Shown piece by piece: positions 15,830 to 19,713 of a DNA stretch of 19,713 nt; within the stretch, counting starts at the first letter, position 1; every line of letters starts with the position of its first letter. The translations under genes and the position numbers were made by a program. The DNA is taken from NCBI GenBank assembly GCA_964512305.1, contig CAZEIW010000062.1:1-19713 (forward strand), read 5' to 3'. The notes under the pieces are model-generated. The model saw only the letters and a program-made list of their open reading frames with translations. It made no database searches and had not been told where the DNA came from. The stretch is from CAZEIW01 sp964512305 (GTDB taxonomy: Bacteria; Pseudomonadota; Gammaproteobacteria; Burkholderiales; Burkholderiaceae_F).

Positions 15830-16837
15830 TCAGGCCTTCATCAGCGCCACCGTGGTGTCCAGCATCCGGTTGCTGAAACCCCACTCGTTGTCGTACCAGC
15901 TGCAGACCTTGACCAGGCGTCCCGAAACCTTGGTCAGCGTGGCCTCGAACACCGACGAATTGGCGTCGTGGTTGAAGTCCACCGACACCAGCGGCTCGTC
16001 GTTGTACGCGAGGATGCCGCGCAGCGCGCCCTTCGAGGCTTCGCGCATGATCGAGTTGACTTCCTCGACGGTCGTATCGCGCGCGGCGACGAACGACAGG
16101 TCGACGAGCGACACGTTGATCGTCGGCACGCGGATCGCGAAGCCGTCCAGCCTGCCGTTGAGCTCCGGCAGCACCAGCCCGACCGCCGCGGCGGCGCCGG
16201 TCTTGGTCGGGATCATCGACATCGTCGCCGCGCGGGCGCGGCGCAGGTCCGTGTGATAGACGTCGGTCAGGACCTGGTCGTTGGTGTACGAGTGGATGGT
16301 CGTCATCAGGCCATTGACCAGGCCGATGCGGTCGTGCAGCGGCTTGACGAGCGGCGCGAGGCAGTTGGTCGTGCACGACGCGTTCGAGATCACCGTGTGC
16401 TCGCGCTTGAGCGACTGGTGGTTGACGCCGTACACGATCGTCGCGTCGACGTCCTTGCCGCCGGGCGCCGAGATGATGACCTTCTTCGCGCCGGCCTTGA
16501 GGTGCGCGCCGGCCTTTTCCTTCGTCGTGAACAGCCCCGTGCACTCGTGCACGACGTCGACGCCCATCGCGCCCCACGGCAATTGCGACGGGTCGCGCGT
16601 CGACAGCACTTTGATGCGGTCGCCGTTGACCACCAGCGAGTCGCCATCGACCTCGACGGTGCCCGGGAACTTGCCGTGCACGGTGTCGTGGCGGGTCAGG
16701 TGCGCGTTGATCTTCGCGTCACCCAGGTCGTTGACGGCGACGATCTGGATGTCGTGCTTCTTGCCGCCCTCGTAGTGGGCGCGAAGGACGTTGCGTCCGA
16801 TACGGCCGTAGCCGTTGATTGCTACCTTGATGGTCAT
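15830..16837 (-). CDS. gap: glyceraldehyde-3-phosphate dehydrogenase, type I
   Basis: This enzyme oxidises glyceraldehyde 3-phosphate with phosphate and NAD+ to 1,3-bisphosphoglycerate. The 335-residue protein has the nucleotide-binding start VAINGYGRIGRNVLRA (about 5-20), VAVNDLGD, the catalytic SNASCTTNCLAP (C155) and H182 in TIHSYTNDQ. It also has DLRRARAATMSMIPTKTGAA for phosphate binding and WYDNEWGFSNRM near the C-terminus. The ATG at 16837 has GGGAG about 8 bases upstream. An intrinsic terminator closes it just downstream, so it is probably transcribed alone and not with pgk. Upstream lies the 622-bp divergent region shared with the polyamine gene. Confidence 0.97.
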   Translation of the reverse strand: MTIKVAINGYGRIGRNVLRAHYEGGKKHDIQIVAVNDLGDAKINAHLTRHDTVHGKFPGTVEVDGDSLVVNGDRIKVLSTRDPSQLPWGAMGVDVVHECTGLFTTKEKAGAHLKAGAKKVIISAPGGKDVDATIVYGVNHQSLKREHTVISNASCTTNCLAPLVKPLHDRIGLVNGLMTTIHSYTNDQVLTDVYHTDLRRARAATMSMIPTKTGAAAAVGLVLPELNGRLDGFAIRVPTINVSLVDLSFVAARDTTVEEVNSIMREASKGALRGILAYNDEPLVSVDFNHDANSSVFEATLTKVSGRLVKVCSWYDNEWGFSNRMLDTTVALMKA

Positions 16838-17141
16838 CGATGGTCTCCCGGTTTGATGATAGCCCGGGCCGCCGCCACGGGTTTGCCGGCGGTCAAGGCG
16901 AACTGCCCACGCACCGCGGCCGCAGGGCCGGCGCGCCGCGGCGGCCGGCGCCGGTGACGGCGCCCGATGCGCGCGCGTGCTTCATTGCGGAAAGCGCGTT
17001 GATGCCGGTAACGCGGCTCGCTCGCCGGCCGCGCCGCACTGTCCGGAGGCACGCTCGATTCGGATCGGACCTCCTGCCGGACATGCTGCAGCCGGGCGAT
17101 CGCGATGCGACGCCCGAACGGACGGGAGGCCAGAGCGGCGA

Positions 17142-17150
17142 ATTTTATCA
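17142..17150 (-). promoter_or_regulatory. possible extended -10 promoter element for gap
   Basis: The minus strand reads TGATAAAAT, a TGn extension followed by TAAAAT, which differs from TATAAT at one base. No strong -35 is visible, which extended -10 promoters can tolerate. If used, it would give gap a leader of about 300 bases. Confidence 0.35.
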
Positions 17151-17247
17151 GCCCGCGGCAGCCCGCATCGAGGCGCTGGCCGGCGCGCCACCGCGATCGC
17201 GCCGCAAGCCCAAAAACTCCTATGCCGCGTGGCGAATTTGGTCTAGG

Positions 17248-17364
17248 ATGTCCGGCTCTAAATTTCGGTTCGGAAGCCAAGAGGAAGCAACGGGCAGCCT
17301 GAACGCGAGTCAGGCACTTCTCCCCCGCCAGAGCCAATCGACGCAGTGCGACGCACTGCACTGA
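17248..17364 (+). CDS. possible 38-codon upstream ORF in the polyamine gene leader
   Basis: The ATG at 17248 opens a 38-codon frame starting MSGSKFRFGSQEEATGSL and ending with TGA at 17362-17364, 95 bases before the polyamine gene. Its composition (Ser, Gln, Lys, Phe, Asn) is less Arg/Ala/Pro-dominated than the random frames around it. There is no Shine-Dalgarno sequence; AGG directly abuts the ATG, so it would need to be leaderless or weakly initiated. Two hairpins lie within it and a third begins at its stop codon. It contains CCCCCGC (17322-17328), complementary to the main gene's ribosome-binding site. I recognise no known leader peptide. It could be non-coding RNA instead. Confidence 0.25.
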   Translation: MSGSKFRFGSQEEATGSLNASQALLPRQSQSTQCDALH

Positions 17365-17446
17365 CCCGTCGCCGCGCACCAGCGTGCGGGTCCCGAACCG
17401 GTGGGTTGCGGTTAACGCCGTGATTCAGGTCGATTGGGCGGACCTG
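17298..17446 (+). promoter_or_regulatory. structured leader RNA ahead of the polyamine gene
   Basis: Four simple stem-loops occur in 150 bases. The first is GCCTGA/TCAGGC at 17298-17316. The second is GCAGTG/CACTGC at 17343-17359, a 17-base palindrome. The third, at 17363-17392, has CGCAC/GTGCG plus outer GACC/GGTC with an 8-base bulge. The fourth is CAGGTC/GACCTG at 17426-17446, ending just before the GGGGGG ribosome-binding site at 17448-17453. GTGCG and CGCAC each occur twice (17346 and 17384; 17352 and 17375), so the second and third hairpins can re-pair in exclusive ways. CCCCCGC at 17322-17328 is a perfect complement of GCGGGGG at 17446-17452. This could be a polyamine- or SAM-responsive leader, but no known riboswitch class was recognised. 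Confidence 0.45.
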
Positions 17447-17459
17447 CGGGGGGACGAAG

Positions 17460-18746
17460 ATGCAAGGGTTGCACCTCACTGGTGATCTATTCGATTGCGA
17501 TTGCAGCGCGTCGCTGCTGACCGACCGGGCCCAGCTCTCCAGGCTGTGCCGCGACGCCACGATCGATTCCGGCCTGACGATCGTCGACGACAAGTTCCAC
17601 GTCTTTCCCGACGTCGACGGCCAGCCCGGCGGAATCACCGGCGCCCTGCTGCTGGCGGAATCCCACCTGGCGGTTCACACGTGGCCGGAGCGCCGCGGCG
17701 TGACGCTCGACGTTTACGTCTGCAACTACACGTCCGACAACTCGGCCAAGGCCGAGCGGCTGTTCGACGCCCTGGTGATGGCATTCCGCGCCGGCAGCCA
17801 GAGCGCGCACCGGATCCAGCGCGGCGTCCCCGGCGGCGCGGGCACGCCCGCGGCATCGGGGTCCGGGGAGCTGGTCTTCGACTGGCTCAACGCGCACAGC
17901 GGATACGGATTCACCGCCAAGGCGCGGCTGGAGACGCTGCAGTCGCCCTTCCAGCGGGTCGAGGTCTTCGACACGCATCAATTCGGGCGGCTGTTCCGGC
18001 TCGACGGCCGGCTGATGACCTCCGAGGGCGAGGAGTTCTTCTACCACGAGTGCATGACGCATCCCGCGGCGCTCGCGCATCCGAATCCCCAGTCGGTGCT
18101 GATCATCGGCGGCGGCGACGGCGGCTCGTCCGAGGAAATGCTCAAGCACCCCGGCGTCAGGCGCGTCGTGATGGCCGAGCTCGACGCCGCGGTGATCGAC
18201 GTCGCGCGCAGGCACCTCGGTGCGATCCACCGCGGCGCGTTCGACGATCCCCGGCTCGAGATCCGGATCGGCGACGGCTTCGAGTACGTCAAGGGCACCG
18301 CCGAGAAGTTCGACCTGATCGTGCTCGATCTGACCGACCCCGACACGCCGGCCTTTCACCTGTATTCGGAGCAGTTCTTCCGCATGTGCCAGCGCATCCT
18401 GAACCCGGGCGGCATGATGAGCCTGCATCTGGGCTCGCCGGTGTTCCAGCCGGACACGGTGCGCAAGAACGCGACCAACCTGCGGCGCGTGTTCCGGCAC
18501 GTGCATCCGATGTCCCTGTACATACCGCTCTACGGCTCGCTGTGGTGCCTCGCAGTGGTCAGCGACGCGGCCAATCCGCGCGCGCTGGCGGCCGAAGCGG
18601 TCGTCGCCCGGATGCGCGAGCGCCGGATCGGGGCGTTGCGGTACTACAACCCGGAGGTGCATGCCGCGCTGTTCGCACTGCCCAACTTCGTGCGCGAGCT
18701 GACCGCCGGCGAGCCCGCCGGGGCGCCGGCGCGGCTGGCCGCCTGA
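17460..18746 (+). CDS. fused S-adenosylmethionine decarboxylase / spermidine synthase
   Basis: The protein has 428 residues and two enzymes. Residues 1-115 form a class 1b, pyruvoyl-dependent AdoMet decarboxylase (SpeD/SpeH). It has LLLAESHLAVHTWPE, where cleavage between E67 and S68 creates the pyruvoyl group, plus H73 and C88, spaced as in the Thermotoga enzyme (S63, H68, C83). After a Gly/Ala/Ser-rich linker (about 118-138), residues 139-428 form an aminopropyltransferase (SpeE). Its SAM fold has LIIGGGDGGSSEE (about 214-226), the acidic VMAELDAAV strand end, and VLDLTDPDTPAFHLYSE with D290 and D293 at the amine site. One protein would thus make decarboxylated SAM and pass its aminopropyl group to putrescine. 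The amine acceptor is inferred; DLTDPDTPAF differs from the usual DSTDPxGPA. The SD GGGGGGA lies 5 bases before the ATG. A structured leader precedes it, and rsmE follows after 53 bases. Confidence 0.93.
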   Translation: MQGLHLTGDLFDCDCSASLLTDRAQLSRLCRDATIDSGLTIVDDKFHVFPDVDGQPGGITGALLLAESHLAVHTWPERRGVTLDVYVCNYTSDNSAKAERLFDALVMAFRAGSQSAHRIQRGVPGGAGTPAASGSGELVFDWLNAHSGYGFTAKARLETLQSPFQRVEVFDTHQFGRLFRLDGRLMTSEGEEFFYHECMTHPAALAHPNPQSVLIIGGGDGGSSEEMLKHPGVRRVVMAELDAAVIDVARRHLGAIHRGAFDDPRLEIRIGDGFEYVKGTAEKFDLIVLDLTDPDTPAFHLYSEQFFRMCQRILNPGGMMSLHLGSPVFQPDTVRKNATNLRRVFRHVHPMSLYIPLYGSLWCLAVVSDAANPRALAAEAVVARMRERRIGALRYYNPEVHAALFALPNFVRELTAGEPAGAPARLAA

Positions 18747-18799
18747 GCGTGCCGCGGGCCCGGGCGGCTGAAAGCTGACCACGGCGCCCCGGCTCCGAC

Positions 18800-19600
18800 G
18801 TGCGCGCGCCCCGCTTCTTCGTCGACGCGCCCCTCGAGGTGGGCAGCGCGCTCGAGCTGCCGGCCAATGCCGCGCATCATGCGTTGCGCGTGCTGCGGAT
18901 GCAGGGCGGCGACGAGCTGGTCCTGTTCAATGGCCGCGGCGGCGAGTTCGCGGCAAGGCTGCTGCCAGGGCGCGGCGCGCGCCAGCCCGCGGCCGAGGTG
19001 CTCGGCTTCGAGGCGATCGAGCGCGAGCCGGCGTTGCGGATCACGCTGGTCCAGTCGCTGATCGCGCAGGACCGGCTCGACTGGGTGATCGAAAAGGCCG
19101 TCGAGCTGGGCGTGGCGAGGCTCATCATCGCCGCCGCCGCGCGCAGCGTCGTGCGCCTGGAAACCGGGCGCCTGGAGCGCCGGCTCGCGCGCTGGAGCGA
19201 GATCGTCGTCAACGCCTGCTGCCAGTGCGGCCGCAACCGCGTGCCCGCGCTCGAGGCCGCGACCTCGATGCCCGAAGCGCTCGCGATCGCGTCGGCGGCG
19301 CCGCCCGCGGGGTCTCCCCCTTCTTCCCTGCTCATCCTCGACCCCGGGGCCGGCCGGCCGCTGGGGCCCGGCCCGCGCAACGGCACGGTCGCCTGCGCGG
19401 TCGGCCCCGAAGGCGGGTTCACCGCCGACGAGCTGCAGGCGGCGCGTGCCGCCGGCTTCACCCCCATCGCCCTGGGGCCACGGGTGCTGCGGAGCGAGAC
19501 CGCCGGGCTCGTCGTGTCGGCAGCTCTCCTGGCGACCGGCGGCGAATCGGGTCCCCCTCTCCCGCTTGCGGGAGAGGGCCGGGGTGGCCGCGCACCGTGA
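18800..19600 (+). CDS. rsmE: 16S rRNA m3U1498 methyltransferase RsmE
   Basis: RsmE is a SPOUT enzyme that methylates N3 of U1498 in 16S rRNA using SAM. The 266-residue protein has a short N-terminal PUA-like domain (about 1-70) starting VRAPRFFVDAP and containing the AHHALRVLRMQGGDELVLFNG block. The SPOUT domain has LIAQDRLDWVIEKAVELGV, RWSEIVVNACCQCGRNRVP, the knot-forming VGPEGGFTADEL (about 197-208) and ALGPRVLRSETA (about 221-232). The start is GTG at 18800, chosen because the fold begins there; no strong ribosome-binding site is seen. The last 15 or so residues (GPPLPLAGEGRGGRAP) are encoded by a REP palindrome and are not family sequence. It may be co-transcribed with the polyamine gene 53 bases upstream. 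Confidence 0.94.
   Translation: MRAPRFFVDAPLEVGSALELPANAAHHALRVLRMQGGDELVLFNGRGGEFAARLLPGRGARQPAAEVLGFEAIEREPALRITLVQSLIAQDRLDWVIEKAVELGVARLIIAAAARSVVRLETGRLERRLARWSEIVVNACCQCGRNRVPALEAATSMPEALAIASAAPPAGSPPSSLLILDPGAGRPLGPGPRNGTVACAVGPEGGFTADELQAARAAGFTPIALGPRVLRSETAGLVVSAALLATGGESGPPLPLAGEGRGGRAP
19553..19587. repeat. REP palindrome overlapping the 3' end of rsmE
   Basis: CCCCCTCTCCCGC, a TT loop and GCGGGAGAGGG, followed by the CCGGGGTG arm, repeat the unit seen at 10899-11042. The element lies inside the rsmE frame and supplies its last codons before the TGA at 19598-19600. It is a strong hairpin at the end of the transcript. Confidence 0.88.
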
Positions 19601-19713
19601 TCCAGACAACTTGCGCGACCTGGCGGCGGCATTGAACCCGAGGCCTGAAACCGACGACCCCCGGCCCAGCGCCCGCAGCTACCAGTTCTTACCGCCCTCA
19701 CCCCGGCCCTCTC
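19601..19713. repeat. intergenic tail with a truncated REP copy at 19695-19713
   Basis: After rsmE there is no recognisable gene. The last 19 bases read CCCTCACCCCGGCCCTCTC, the same arm and core start as the REP unit at 10963, cut by the window edge. It is inverted relative to the copy at 19553, so the two would form a BIME-like pair. Confidence 0.75.

Larger units (their letters stand above)
16838..17459. other. 622-bp divergent intergenic region between gap and the fused polyamine gene
   Basis: No convincing protein gene is seen here. The left half (16838-17120) is very GC-rich with no clear motif. A possible minus-strand extended -10 box for gap lies at 17142-17150. The right part (17248-17459) is a structured leader for the polyamine gene, described separately. 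A frame open across 16840-17364 has composition expected of GC-rich non-coding DNA. tkt, which often precedes gap in related genomes, is absent. Confidence 0.7.

Noticed and set aside
16840..17364. 174-codon frame spanning most of the gap/polyamine intergenic region
   Set aside because: The N-terminal part is Arg/Pro/Ala-rich with no family motif and no ribosome-binding site. Only its last 38 codons look worth noting, and those only tentatively.
19601..19639. Short frame GTG to TGA right after rsmE
   Set aside because: Only about 12 codons, no ribosome-binding site and no similarity recognised.

Overview
The window is a GC-rich stretch (about 70% G+C by eye) of a bacterial chromosome. Gene content, protein sequences and gene order (gap, pgk, fba, purC, purE, purK and a Sua5 gene on one strand) fit a betaproteobacterium of the Burkholderiales. 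I cannot name the genus. Most of the sequence is ordinary core metabolism, with several less usual genes set among the core ones. No tRNA, rRNA, CRISPR array, transposase or phage gene was seen.

Layout, left to right. (1) 1-943, plus strand: the 3' end of livG and complete livF, the two ATPases of a branched-chain amino acid or amide ABC importer. (2) 977-9088, minus strand, listed from right to left in transcription order: dgkA, purC, purE, purK, a long-form tsaC/sua5, an RND efflux permease without its partners, and a glutathione S-transferase-like gene. (3) 9198-10892, plus strand: a large cytoplasmic-looking M14 zinc carboxypeptidase, ending at a cluster of three REP-type palindromes (10899-11042). 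(4) 11050-14932, minus strand: pgk, an S41 (C-terminal processing peptidase-like) lipoprotein, and class II fructose-bisphosphate aldolase. (5) 15071-15736, plus strand: a rhombosortase-type intramembrane protease, between pgk and gap. (6) 15830-16837, minus strand: gap, with a clear intrinsic terminator. (7) 17460-19600, plus strand: a fused S-adenosylmethionine decarboxylase/spermidine synthase, then rsmE, whose last codons lie in another REP element. A truncated REP copy ends the window.

The minus-strand genes cover glycolysis/gluconeogenesis (gap, pgk, fba), the middle of purine synthesis (purE and purK make CAIR, purC makes SAICAR), tRNA t6A formation (tsaC) and lipid recycling (dgkA). 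The fused polyamine enzyme would make decarboxylated SAM and use it on the same polypeptide to make spermidine.

The most interesting points are these. The 622-bp gap/spe intergenic region holds a structured leader with a possible 38-codon ORF and a segment complementary to the ribosome-binding site of the fused polyamine gene. The S41 protease has Cys where the family's catalytic Lys should be, and has no ordinary start codon. The S41 gene sits where pyruvate kinase is expected in this gene order. A REP element supplies the end of RsmE. The rhombosortase has no visible substrate nearby.
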